From Chamaesiphon sp. (GTDB lineage: Bacteria; Cyanobacteriota; Cyanobacteriia; Cyanobacteriales; Chamaesiphonaceae): a stretch of DNA of 8,555 nucleotides. The stretch lies in the NCBI GenBank assembly GCA_026786125.1, contig JAJAYU010000298.1, positions 1-8,555 of the forward strand. Reading direction: 5' to 3'. Each line of letters starts with the position of its first letter. The stretch's first letter is position 1. Below the pieces are notes generated by a model. That model did no database searches and was not told the DNA's origin. It saw only the letters and a program-made list of their open reading frames with translations. The position numbers and the translations under genes were made by a program. This document shows positions 1-5,735 of the stretch, piece by piece.

Positions 1-593
1 GGGGTGTCTCTACCGAAGATAGAGAGCAAGGCTTTTAGTTTACTCCGTTCAGGACTCACTTCAACGACCTCACCTGCAAAGTCCTTAAATGGACCAGATA
101 TAACCATAATCTTATCGCCTTCGGTCAGATCTGTCTTCACTACTGGCTCTTGTTCGAGCGCCTGTTTGAAAATTCGATCCGCTTCACCACGAGAAAGGGG
201 TAATGGCTTGACGTGTCCACGCCCGCGTCCGTAACCGCGTTTTTGCTCTGAGCCAACGAAGTTGATCACGTTTGGGGTGTTTTTGACTACCTGCCACGCA
301 TCATCATCCATTGACATGCTCACCAAAACATAACCAGGGAAAACTTTTTCCTCGGCGGGTGTTTTAGAGCCATCTTTCTTGAGTCTAATTGTGGGAGTTT
401 GGGGAATCTCGATTTGGTAGATCCGTTCGCCCATCCCAAATGAGTGAATCCGTTGTGATAGATCGATTTTAACTCGATTCTCACAGCCAGAAGCAACTTG
501 GACGGCATACCAGCGGGCTGGTTCTTTGACTTTGCTCACACGATCTCGCTGATCGAGATCTTCGTCTATATCTTCATCTCTAATAAAACTCAT
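1..593 (-). CDS. nusG: Transcription termination/antitermination factor NusG, 3' end cut by window edge
   Basis: NusG binds RNA polymerase and affects pausing, termination and coupling to translation. My translation from the ATG at 593 gives 197 full codons with no stop before the left edge; family length suggests only a short C-terminal tail is missing. Residues 1-22 form an acidic, charged extension. The NGN domain starts at about residue 27 (RWYAVQVASGCENRV), with the conserved FPGYVLV at 85-91. A basic Gly/Arg linker (RGYGRGRGHVKPLPL) lies around 119-133. The KOW domain occupies about 157-195 (EGDKIMVISGPFKDFAGEV, then SIFGR). The start codon overlaps the secE stop as ATGA, so the two are translationally coupled. 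The secE-nusG order is the usual bacterial one, and ribosomal protein genes would be expected beyond the left edge. The many plus-strand reading frames here are shadows. Confidence 0.96.
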   Translation of the reverse strand, partial: MSFIRDEDIDEDLDQRDRVSKVKEPARWYAVQVASGCENRVKIDLSQRIHSFGMGERIYQIEIPQTPTIRLKKDGSKTPAEEKVFPGYVLVSMSMDDDAWQVVKNTPNVINFVGSEQKRGYGRGRGHVKPLPLSRGEADRIFKQALEQEPVVKTDLTEGDKIMVISGPFKDFAGEVVEVSPERSKLKALLSIFGRDT

Positions 594-829
594 ACAAATA
601 CCTTACCAGCAGCCCAGCTAAACAGGTTGTTGACTAAATAAATAGTCGTAGCTGATAGAGTCACCATCGCGATTACCGCGAGGGATTCACTGATCAGTTG
701 TTGACGGCTCGGCCAAATTACTTTGCTGAGTTCATCCTTGCTGTCTTGGACGAGTTGATCCGGATTGAATCCAGGTGCTGACTCGACAGTCCCTGGAGCA
801 GGTTTGAGTGGTTCGGGTTTTTTGACCAT
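590..829 (-). CDS. secE: Preprotein translocase subunit SecE
   Basis: SecE is the small clamp subunit of the SecYEG channel in the plasma and thylakoid membranes. The 79-residue protein has the single-helix form usual in cyanobacteria. A Pro-rich N-terminal stretch (1-25) is followed by the amphipathic signature at about 32-49 (DELSKVIWPSRQQLISES) and one membrane segment at about 50-70. The start is supported by a good AGGAG (plus-strand CTCCT at 839-843), 9 nt upstream of the ATG. The stop overlaps the nusG start by 4 nt. Many cyanobacteria have rplS and a tRNA-Trp gene just upstream; neither is seen here. Confidence 0.95.
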   Translation of the reverse strand: MVKKPEPLKPAPGTVESAPGFNPDQLVQDSKDELSKVIWPSRQQLISESLAVIAMVTLSATTIYLVNNLFSWAAGKVFV

Positions 830-1319
830 AATCTCTAGCTCCTATTGATCACAAAAGGATATGAGGTTAACAGATCTTAGTTTACCCGAAATTTTTGTCT
901 CTCGCTCAAGTAAATTACCCTACCAGTATTCGTGATCAGTCAAGTCGAAAGATCACTATATCCAAACCTGGATTGGCTAAATCAGGATGGTTTCCAAATT
1001 AGATTGGGGAATTGGCTGGATGTGTCGATCGGCAATTCCTGTTGCAGTATCAATGTCGTAGCGTTTGTCTTTACGTGGATCCACGGACATACCGAAAAGG
1101 CACCTTGCGGTATTTCCGTAGATCAACGCTGTTTGAGATTGGGGTGTGTAGATAAGAATGTAGCAGTGGAGGAAACAAATCAAGGAATTCAACCCGAAGT
1201 TCATTTCTTTCACAACTCCCTCAGCTTTCGATTTCCGAACCCCTCTGATGTGATTATGCCCACTCAAACGGCAAATTGTATCAATCCAACAGCATCTATC
1301 TCTAAATAAGGTTGTTTAC
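830..1319. other. Divergent intergenic region between secE and sigF, no supported gene
   Basis: These 490 bases separate two divergent genes and should hold both promoters. Open frames exist on both strands (plus 932-1309, minus 977-1267), but they mirror each other, carry no ribosome site and encode no recognisable motif, so I do not call either. No tRNA cloverleaf, in particular no tRNA-Trp, could be drawn. A weak AAGG at 1308-1311 lies 8 nt before the sigF start. The rest may be an upstream regulatory region or a long sigF leader. Confidence 0.5.
914..943 (-). promoter_or_regulatory. Candidate promoter of secE-nusG
   Basis: On the minus strand TTGACT (943-938) is followed after 18 nt by GGTAAT (919-914). 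The -35 is close to consensus. The -10 matches at four of six positions but lacks the usual A at its second position. It would give an untranslated leader of about 80 nt for secE. It was found by eye only and is weak. Confidence 0.25.
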
Positions 1320-2102
1320 ATGATGGCTACTCAGGTTTCCGCTCATTCTGAATCGATGTCCTTACTGACAGCCTACTATCAACAGCCTACCGTCAGAGTC
1401 CGCAACCAACTAGTATTATTAAATGCTGGTCTAGTCAGACAAATAGCCCATCGGATTGGTCGTCAATGTGCAGAACCCTATCAAGATTTAGAACAGATTG
1501 GTTACTTAGGTTTGATTCGGGCGATCGAACGCTTCAATCCTCACCAAGGCTGTGCTTTTAGTTCTTTTGCTGTTCCATACATCCGAGGTGAAGTCCTGCA
1601 CTTCCTGCGCGATAAGAGCAGTGTGCTGAAGATTCCTCGCCGCTGGCAAGAACTCCAAAAAGAAGGTGAAAAGGTTCGCCAACAATTGACAGGTAAATTG
1701 GGTCGAAAGGTCAGTGATGAAGAAATCGCAGCGGTGTTGAATGTATCGGTAAATGAATGGCGTGAAACTCAAGCCGCAGAACATAATCGTCAAGCTCTCA
1801 GTCTTGATGCTACTGTCGGTCAAATGCTAGATTGTCCGGTGACGCTCGGTGACAGCTTACCTGATACTCGCGAGCAACAACGTCGATATGTCGAGGAAGA
1901 ACGCCAGCAATTAGAAGGGGCGATTTCTGAACTCGAAACCAAAACTAAACAAGCGATCGAATTTGTCTACATCAAAGGATTACCCCGCAAGGAAGCTGCC
2001 AAAAGAATTGGGGTCAGTCCCATGACGGTGACTCGCCATCTTCAACGGGGTGTCAAACAATTATCTACACTTTTACATCCAGAAGAAGCTTTGTTTTCCT
2101 AG
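1320..2102 (+). CDS. sigF: Group 3 (sigma-28-like) RNA polymerase sigma factor SigF
   Basis: This is an alternative sigma factor; in Synechocystis SigF is known to control pilus and phototaxis genes. The 260 residues match the family's usual size. Region 2 covers about 26-99, with the core-binding helix DLEQIGYLGLIRAIERF (56-72) and the -10 recognition part FSSFAVPYIRGEVLHFLRD (80-98). Region 3 covers about 104-150 (KIPRRWQELQKEG, GRKVSDEEIAAVL). Region 4 covers about 196-250, with the -35 binding helix-turn-helix RKEAAKRIGVSPMTVTRHLQ at 223-242. Region 1.1 is absent, as in group 3 factors. Tandem ATGs at 1320 and 1323 both fit the weak AAGG; the first is used here. No anti-sigma gene is adjacent. 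The gene ends at a hairpin terminator. The SigF assignment rather than SigG/H/I comes from recognising the sequence and was not searched. Confidence 0.9.
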   Translation: MMATQVSAHSESMSLLTAYYQQPTVRVRNQLVLLNAGLVRQIAHRIGRQCAEPYQDLEQIGYLGLIRAIERFNPHQGCAFSSFAVPYIRGEVLHFLRDKSSVLKIPRRWQELQKEGEKVRQQLTGKLGRKVSDEEIAAVLNVSVNEWRETQAAEHNRQALSLDATVGQMLDCPVTLGDSLPDTREQQRRYVEEERQQLEGAISELETKTKQAIEFVYIKGLPRKEAAKRIGVSPMTVTRHLQRGVKQLSTLLHPEEALFS

Positions 2103-2137
2103 TTGATTCGATCGACTCAGGTTTGCCATTACCCCGT

Positions 2138-2169
2138 AAAAATTGGCACAAATTTTTAGGAACCCTAAA
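2138..2169. repeat. Two small AT-rich inverted repeats downstream of sigF
   Basis: AAAAATT (2138-2144) pairs with AATTTTT (2151-2157) around a 6-nt loop, and TTTAGG (2155-2160) pairs with CCTAAA (2164-2169) around AAC. They overlap by three bases, so only one can form fully. They are weak stems just before the stronger terminator and may be incidental. Confidence 0.3.
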
Positions 2170-2175
2170 TTTAGC

Positions 2176-2200
2176 AGTGAGGAGCAATCCTCACTTTTTT
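2176..2200 (+). terminator. Rho-independent terminator of sigF
   Basis: The stem GTGAGGA (2177-2183) pairs perfectly with TCCTCAC (2188-2194) around a GCAA tetraloop of the stable GNRA class and runs straight into six T (2195-2200). A further A-T pair (2176/2195) can extend it. It lies 74 nt after the sigF stop and in front of the convergent gene ending at 2220. AGGAGCAA (2180-2187) can alternatively pair with TTGCTCCT (2202-2209). Confidence 0.85.
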
Positions 2201-2219
2201 GTTGCTCCTAACTCCTCTA

Positions 2220-2570
2220 TCACTCATTCCCTTTGGGTAAAATCGAAAACCGATAAATCAAATACAAGATAACCCCAAAAGTTGAGAGCGTAATCAGAGA
2301 AGTGATCAGTTGAAAAACACTTTTAACGATCGTCATACTAAATAATCCACAAGCAACGATCGCTAGCAGCTTACCACTTGCAGGAATCCCATTAAACCAA
2401 GTCAGAAAATTTTGATAGCTACGATAGAGTGAATCGATACCTACCTCAGGGAAATTTACATTAATTTCTTTGAGCGGCTGAGGGGTAGATGTTGATGTCT
2501 TCGATCGATCGAACCCAACTTTCATATCTTGGAAGCGGCGTTGCCAATTGGATGGTTGTTGTTCTGGCAT
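2220..2570 (-). CDS. Small two-helix membrane protein of unknown function
   Basis: I do not recognise a named family. The 116-residue protein has a polar, Ser/Thr/Gln-rich N-terminal half (1-60) containing a basic stretch (WQRRFQDMKVGFDRSK, 9-24). Two adjacent hydrophobic segments follow at about 67-84 and 86-107, then a short charged tail (LPKGNE). This predicts a soluble cytoplasmic N-terminus ahead of a membrane hairpin. The ATG at 2570 has no clear Shine-Dalgarno. The gene shares strand with the zinc-ribbon membrane protein 131 bp upstream, so co-transcription is possible, but the repeat-filled gap argues against a tight operon. It converges on sigF. Confidence 0.75.
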   Translation of the reverse strand: MPEQQPSNWQRRFQDMKVGFDRSKTSTSTPQPLKEINVNFPEVGIDSLYRSYQNFLTWFNGIPASGKLLAIVACGLFSMTIVKSVFQLITSLITLSTFGVILYLIYRFSILPKGNE

Positions 2571-2582
2571 GAGTCTGAGTAG

Positions 2583-2704
2583 ATGTTAGGGGTTTGGGGT
2601 TTGGGCTTTATGCTTTGGGATTGAGCTATTAGTATAATTTATCAACAGGAATTAAGGATAGATTAGTCCGTCCCTAAAGCCTAATCTCTAAAGCCTAAAG
2701 CCTA
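2583..2704. repeat. Short tandem CTAAAGCC/GGTTTGG repeats forming an imperfect inverted repeat
   Basis: The left part is G-rich on the plus strand (GGGGTTTGGGGTTTGGGCTTT, around 2589-2609). The right part has repeated CTAAAGCC units at 2673-2681, 2688-2695 and 2695-2702. The segment 2604-2622 is nearly the reverse complement of 2683-2702, so a long imperfect hairpin is possible. The last unit overlaps the TAG stop of the gene at 2702. Such degenerate short repeats are common between cyanobacterial genes. Confidence 0.6.
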
Positions 2705-3070
2705 ATCCTGAACTACTTCAACGGCAATCACATCGATCGTATCAGCAGGAGTATCGCGGACAAATTGACCTCGATCGACTTTGAGGACTTCACCACAATT
2801 GGTACATTGAATCTCACTGCCATTTACACCTTGGAGAGGATTGCTACAGACGGGACATTCAGCTTCGACGATACTGCGGCGGAGCCACCAGAAGAAGCCC
2901 AAAAATCCAATCACGGGGGTGATAATCACCAATCCAATCACGACTAGGGCTGATTTTACCAGCCAGCCTAGTCCGAGGCTGCCCAACAATAGGCATACTG
3001 CCAAAATTGTTAGCCAGGATTGAAACCGAGGCAGATTGACTTGAAATAGATTAGGGCTGTTGTTGTTCAC
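2702..3070 (-). CDS. Membrane protein with two helices and a C-terminal zinc ribbon
   Basis: The function is unknown. The 122 residues comprise a short N-terminal segment, two hydrophobic helices at about 17-36 and 39-62, then a four-cysteine zinc ribbon with CPVC at 72-75 and CTNC at 89-92, and an acidic tail rich in Val and Asp. The knuckle spacing (CxxC-x13-CxxC) fits a structural zinc site. It should be a membrane-anchored zinc-ribbon protein; partner and substrate cannot be read from the sequence. The start is GTG: there is no Met codon anywhere in the frame, a TGA lies directly upstream in frame, and GGAG (3084-3081) sits 10 nt before the GTG. The stop codon falls inside the adjacent short repeat. 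Confidence 0.8.
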   Translation of the reverse strand: MNNNSPNLFQVNLPRFQSWLTILAVCLLLGSLGLGWLVKSALVVIGLVIITPVIGFLGFFWWLRRSIVEAECPVCSNPLQGVNGSEIQCTNCGEVLKVDRGQFVRDTPADTIDVIAVEVVQD

Positions 3071-3248
3071 TCAAGTTTAGCTCCATTGAACTGGAAGCCT
3101 AGTCTTTGTTTAATTGAGGATCGTTCTCTATATCTCTAGTTTATCAGGAATATCTGGTTACTGCGACCATTAGCGATCCTGAAGAAACTCTGTAAAATTA
3201 GAGATTGTACGGTTTGCCATTGGTCGATCGGGATATTCAGTTGTTAAA

Positions 3249-3277
3249 TTGGGAACAGTTATAAAAAAACTTATAGA
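3249..3277 (+). promoter_or_regulatory. Candidate promoter of the cbb3-type oxidase operon
   Basis: TTGGGA (3249-3254) and TATAGA (3272-3277) are separated by 17 nt, the ideal spacing for a housekeeping sigma factor. Transcription would start near 3284, leaving a leader of about 35 nt. No FNR/Anr-type box (TTGAT-N4-ATCAA) was seen between 3071 and 3319, although such boxes are usual in proteobacterial cco promoters. Found by eye only. Confidence 0.35.
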
Positions 3278-3319
3278 TTCTTATTAAATTGCGACAAGTT
3301 CTATCTACCGACATTTTTT

Positions 3320-4762
3320 ATGACCTCGATTCAAGACCGCGACAATTCAGTTATGCTTGGGAATGGGATCAAGCCCAAGAGTGAGCCATTACCGATCGAT
3401 CTACCGGATAGTGCGGCGCAGATTTGGCTCTACTCTGGGATCTTCTGGATGTCGGTGACGATGCTAATTGGTGTCGTCGAAGCAATTAAGCTGTTCTACC
3501 CCGAATTTTTGCAAGGTGTGCCAGCTTTGGCTTATGGGCGGTTGCGCCCTGTGCATATCAATGTGGGGTTGTTCGGCTTTATGAGCATGGGCTATCTGGG
3601 TGCAACCTTCTATATGGTGCCGCGCTTGACCCAAACACCGCTATTTTCGGAACGGTTGGGTTCCCTGACTGCCTGGTTCTGGAATTTCAATTTGCTGGGC
3701 GGCTGCATGGGGATTTTGATGGGCTTTAGCAAGGGCAAGGAATATACGGAGATTCCATTTCCGTTTGATATGATGATCGGATTACTAGTAATTGCGATCG
3801 CAGGCAACTTATTCTCGACCATTACGCTCCGACAGGAACGGCGGGTGTATGTATCCCTATGGTACATTCTGCTGGCAATTATTCCGTTCCCGATTTACTA
3901 CACCTTGGGCAATGCGTCCAAATTTAGTGGGATTGAAGACGCGATTATCAATTGGTTCTATAGTCACAACCTGTTTGGCATTTGGCTGACTACTCTCGGT
4001 TTAGCCACGCTGTACTATATGGTGCCGAAGCAGGTCAATAAGCCGCTGTACAGCCATATTGTCTCGTTTGTGGGTTTCTGGACGTTGGCGGCGTTTTATC
4101 CCTGGAATGGGGGACATCATGTGATCTGGGGACCAGTACCGATGTGGGTGATGACGGCTTCGGTGACGGCTTCGATCGCGATGTTCATTCCGACTTGTGC
4201 GACGATGATCAATTTCGGTGGTACTGCTTGGGGTACTTGGGAGATCATGAAGCGCGATGTTAGCTATAGATTTAGTCTGCTAGCTTATGTTTGCTATGTT
4301 GGTGCATCCTTGTGGGGCACTGTTTTAGCCGTGATGTCCCTCAATGCCATGCTGCATTTTACCAACATGACGATCGCTCACGTTCATCTGGGATTCTTGG
4401 GCTTTGGTGTACCTGGCTTAATTGCCTTTACTTACTTCTATCTGGAGCGTTCGCTCAAGCTCAAATACTCCCAGAATTTAGCTGAATGGCATTTTTGGCT
4501 AACGATGCTGGGGATCATCGGTTATGTGGTGTCGATGGGAATTAGCGGCTGGATCGAAGGAGCTGCTTGGGAAGCAGGCGGTTCACCTCAAAGTACAATG
4601 GTCGATCGCTATCCCTATCATGTCGCCCGTGCGGTGAGTGGTTTGATTGTATTGGCAGGGCAGTTTCTATTCGTTTGGAATGTGTACAAAACTGTAAATT
4701 ATCCGGTCTCACTACCTACTGATTCCCTCGATTCTCTTCAAAAAACAGGTGTCACATCATGA
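3320..4762 (+). CDS. ccoN: cbb3-type cytochrome c oxidase catalytic subunit I (CcoN-like)
   Basis: This is the catalytic membrane subunit of a C-family heme-copper oxidase, reducing O2 to water at a heme b3-CuB site. It has 480 residues and about twelve hydrophobic segments. Ligands by position are H79 (GRLRPVH, low-spin heme b), H216 (WFYSHN, CuB), H266-H267 (NGGHH, CuB), H354 (heme b3) and H356 (low-spin heme, AHVH). Y260 lies six residues before the HH pair, where C-family oxidases carry the tyrosine cross-linked to a CuB histidine. Nitric oxide reductases lack that tyrosine and place Glu near the first metal histidine; neither NOR trait is seen. W332 replaces the Glu that I recall as conserved in CcoN (FEGPMMSIK), and M339 replaces the Lys of that motif. 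No Shine-Dalgarno precedes the ATG. The stop overlaps ccoO as ATGA. A HIP1 site lies inside the gene, so if it was acquired, this was not recent. Confidence 0.9.
   Translation: MTSIQDRDNSVMLGNGIKPKSEPLPIDLPDSAAQIWLYSGIFWMSVTMLIGVVEAIKLFYPEFLQGVPALAYGRLRPVHINVGLFGFMSMGYLGATFYMVPRLTQTPLFSERLGSLTAWFWNFNLLGGCMGILMGFSKGKEYTEIPFPFDMMIGLLVIAIAGNLFSTITLRQERRVYVSLWYILLAIIPFPIYYTLGNASKFSGIEDAIINWFYSHNLFGIWLTTLGLATLYYMVPKQVNKPLYSHIVSFVGFWTLAAFYPWNGGHHVIWGPVPMWVMTASVTASIAMFIPTCATMINFGGTAWGTWEIMKRDVSYRFSLLAYVCYVGASLWGTVLAVMSLNAMLHFTNMTIAHVHLGFLGFGVPGLIAFTYFYLERSLKLKYSQNLAEWHFWLTMLGIIGYVVSMGISGWIEGAAWEAGGSPQSTMVDRYPYHVARAVSGLIVLAGQFLFVWNVYKTVNYPVSLPTDSLDSLQKTGVTS
3794..3801. repeat. HIP1 octamer GCGATCGC
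   Basis: This is a perfect copy of the highly iterated palindrome of many cyanobacterial genomes, inside ccoN. It supports a cyanobacterial host and long residence of the oxidase gene. Confidence 0.85.
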
Positions 4763-5292
4763 GATATATTAGTGTTTTCCCGATCGTCGCGATCCTCTGC
4801 ATTCTGTTTGGATCAGCGTTCACAGGGCTAGTAATCGCCCCTGGGGTGGCCTCGGATGTCGTTCGCGCTCCCAGTGTCGGCTTGGTCGCTTACTCGCCCT
4901 CAGAAGCCAAAGGGCGCAAAATCTATGCCCGTGAAGGCTGTGTTTACTGCCATTCTCAGCAAGTCCGCAATGTCAAAGCTGACGAAAACTTAGTGGCGGC
5001 ATTTGGGGTTTCCAAAGCGGGTGACTACTTCTACGATTTACCTCACTTCCTGGGAACTTCCCGCCAAGGGCCAGACTTATCCAATGAAGGACGGGTGTGG
5101 CGGCGCGAAATTGGCGCACCTGCTAGGGATTATCTGATCGGGCATTTTATCAATCCCCGTCAGTACAATCCCAATTCGATCATGCCTGCTTTTGATTATC
5201 TATCAACTCAAGAATTGTCCGACCTGACGGACTATATTCAGTCATTAGGGGCATGGAAAGATAATGTCAAAGTAGCGGCAGCAGGGTTATGA
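4759..5292 (+). CDS. ccoO: Membrane-anchored monoheme cytochrome c subunit (CcoO-like)
   Basis: CcoO carries electrons from a soluble donor to CcoN. The 177 residues begin with one uncleaved signal-anchor helix (about 5-28), placing the rest on the periplasmic or lumenal side. The family signature GRKIYAREGCVYCHSQQVR spans 52-70, with the c-heme site CVYCH at 61-65. Further family landmarks are GDYFYDLPHFLGTSRQGPDL (88-107) and INPRQYNPNSIMPAF (131-145), in which M142 is the likely axial heme ligand. It is slightly shorter than the roughly 200 residues of proteobacterial CcoO. ATGA overlaps join it to both neighbours, implying translational coupling. With no CcoP gene following, this single heme is the only c-type electron entry encoded here. 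Confidence 0.92.
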   Translation: MRYISVFPIVAILCILFGSAFTGLVIAPGVASDVVRAPSVGLVAYSPSEAKGRKIYAREGCVYCHSQQVRNVKADENLVAAFGVSKAGDYFYDLPHFLGTSRQGPDLSNEGRVWRREIGAPARDYLIGHFINPRQYNPNSIMPAFDYLSTQELSDLTDYIQSLGAWKDNVKVAAAGL

Positions 5293-5519
5293 ATAAATTA
5301 ATCAGCTTGGATCTAATCGTAACAGCAGCTCCAGCCCAACATGCCCAAATGGGCAGTTGGTTTGGAATTGGTGACGGTGTGGTGATTATGTGGTCGTTGG
5401 TATGGGTGCTATTACCGATCGGCGTTTTAGCATTATTATCATTAGCCTGGGCGACTAAAAATGGTCAATTTAAAGATGCCCAAGAAATCGCTGAACGTCA
5501 GTTAAAAATTGAAGATTAA
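5289..5519 (+). CDS. Small membrane protein of the oxidase operon, CcoS-like tail
   Basis: The 76-residue protein has a polar N-terminal part (1-29), one strong membrane helix (about 31-55, VVIMWSLVWVLLPIGVLALL) and a charged tail WATKNGQFKDAQEIAERQL (54-72). The tail resembles the WA-x3-GQFDD...A.R.L end of CcoS, a small protein needed to mature cbb3 oxidases. CcoS proteins are usually shorter and begin directly at the helix, so the 30-residue N-terminal extension is unusual. Position third in the operon, where ccoQ often lies, also fits a small structural subunit. I favour a CcoS-like assembly protein or accessory subunit without deciding between them. The start overlaps the ccoO stop (ATGA). 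The gene ends 7 nt before a GC hairpin. Confidence 0.75.
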   Translation: MNKLISLDLIVTAAPAQHAQMGSWFGIGDGVVIMWSLVWVLLPIGVLALLSLAWATKNGQFKDAQEIAERQLKIED

Positions 5520-5526
5520 CGAAAAT

Positions 5527-5546
5527 AAGGGGTTTAAATTCCCCTT
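5527..5546 (+). terminator. Possible terminator or 3' hairpin of the oxidase operon
   Basis: AAGGGG (5527-5532) pairs with CCCCTT (5541-5546) around an 8-nt loop, just after the last stop codon. No T-run follows, so it may protect the 3' end rather than terminate. The repeat hairpins at 5562-5586 and 5612-5636 may add to termination. Confidence 0.4.
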
Positions 5547-5556
5547 CCAATAACCT

Positions 5557-5646
5557 AGTGTGTTGGGTTCCATTCTTCAACCCAACCTACAGATCTGGCT
5601 TTGCTGAGTGTGTTGGGTTTCATTCTTCAACCCAACCTACAGATCT
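5557..5646. repeat. Two direct copies of a palindromic dispersed repeat
   Basis: Two 40-nt copies (5557-5596 and 5607-5646) have a period of 50 nt and differ only at 5570/5620 (C versus T). Each contains GTTGGGTT and AACCCAAC as an 8-bp inverted repeat with a 9-nt loop (5562-5569/5579-5586 and 5612-5619/5629-5636) and ends in CCTACAGATCT. GTTGGGTT...AACCCAACCTAC elements are familiar between cyanobacterial genes. An interrupted copy in the opposite orientation lies at 7209-7273. Confidence 0.9.
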
Positions 5647-5663
5647 AAATCCCTGCAATAGAG

Positions 5664-5722
5664 ATCCACCATTCACACTTCGGCTACGCTCAGTGCAAGC
5701 CATCCACCATCCACCATCCACC
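5664..5722. repeat. Short repeats: ATCCACCAT fragment, CTTCGGCTACGCTCAG element and CATCCAC heptamers
   Basis: A lone ATCCACCAT (5664-5672) is followed by CACTTCGGCTACGCTCAGTG (5676-5695), a type of element common in cyanobacterial spacers and able to pair at its ends (CACT/AGTG). Three perfect tandem copies of CATCCAC fill 5701-5721. Heptamer tandem repeats are typical of filamentous and some unicellular cyanobacteria. The array ends 14 nt before the ATG at 5736. Confidence 0.8.
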
Positions 5723-5735
5723 AATATATTTGCCG

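Noticed and set aside
977..1267. Minus-strand 96-codon frame in the same spacer
   Set aside because: It overlaps the plus-strand frame across its whole length, shows no family motif or Shine-Dalgarno, and has a composition unlike the real neighbours.
932..1309. Plus-strand 125-codon frame in the secE-sigF spacer
   Set aside because: It mirrors an open minus-strand frame, has no ribosome site and no recognisable motif, and would end just before sigF; not supported as a gene.
850..1310. tRNA-Trp upstream of secE
   Set aside because: I looked on both strands for acceptor, anticodon and T-loop pairing and found no cloverleaf.
3071..3319. FNR/Anr box controlling the oxidase operon
   Set aside because: No TTGAT-N4-ATCAA or near match was found in the spacer.
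3320..4762. Nitric oxide reductase NorB instead of an oxidase
   Set aside because: Tyr260 sits at the cross-link position, no Glu lies near H216, and the following gene is CcoO-type rather than NorC-type.
5557..5646. CRISPR-like array
   Set aside because: There are only two units with a 10-nt gap, the units are dispersed palindromes, and a third copy lies elsewhere in inverted orientation; no spacers and no cas genes.
5730..5735. TTG start for the Usp-type gene
   Set aside because: The ATG two codons later begins the canonical MKILVA start of a UspA domain, and neither has a ribosome site favouring TTG.
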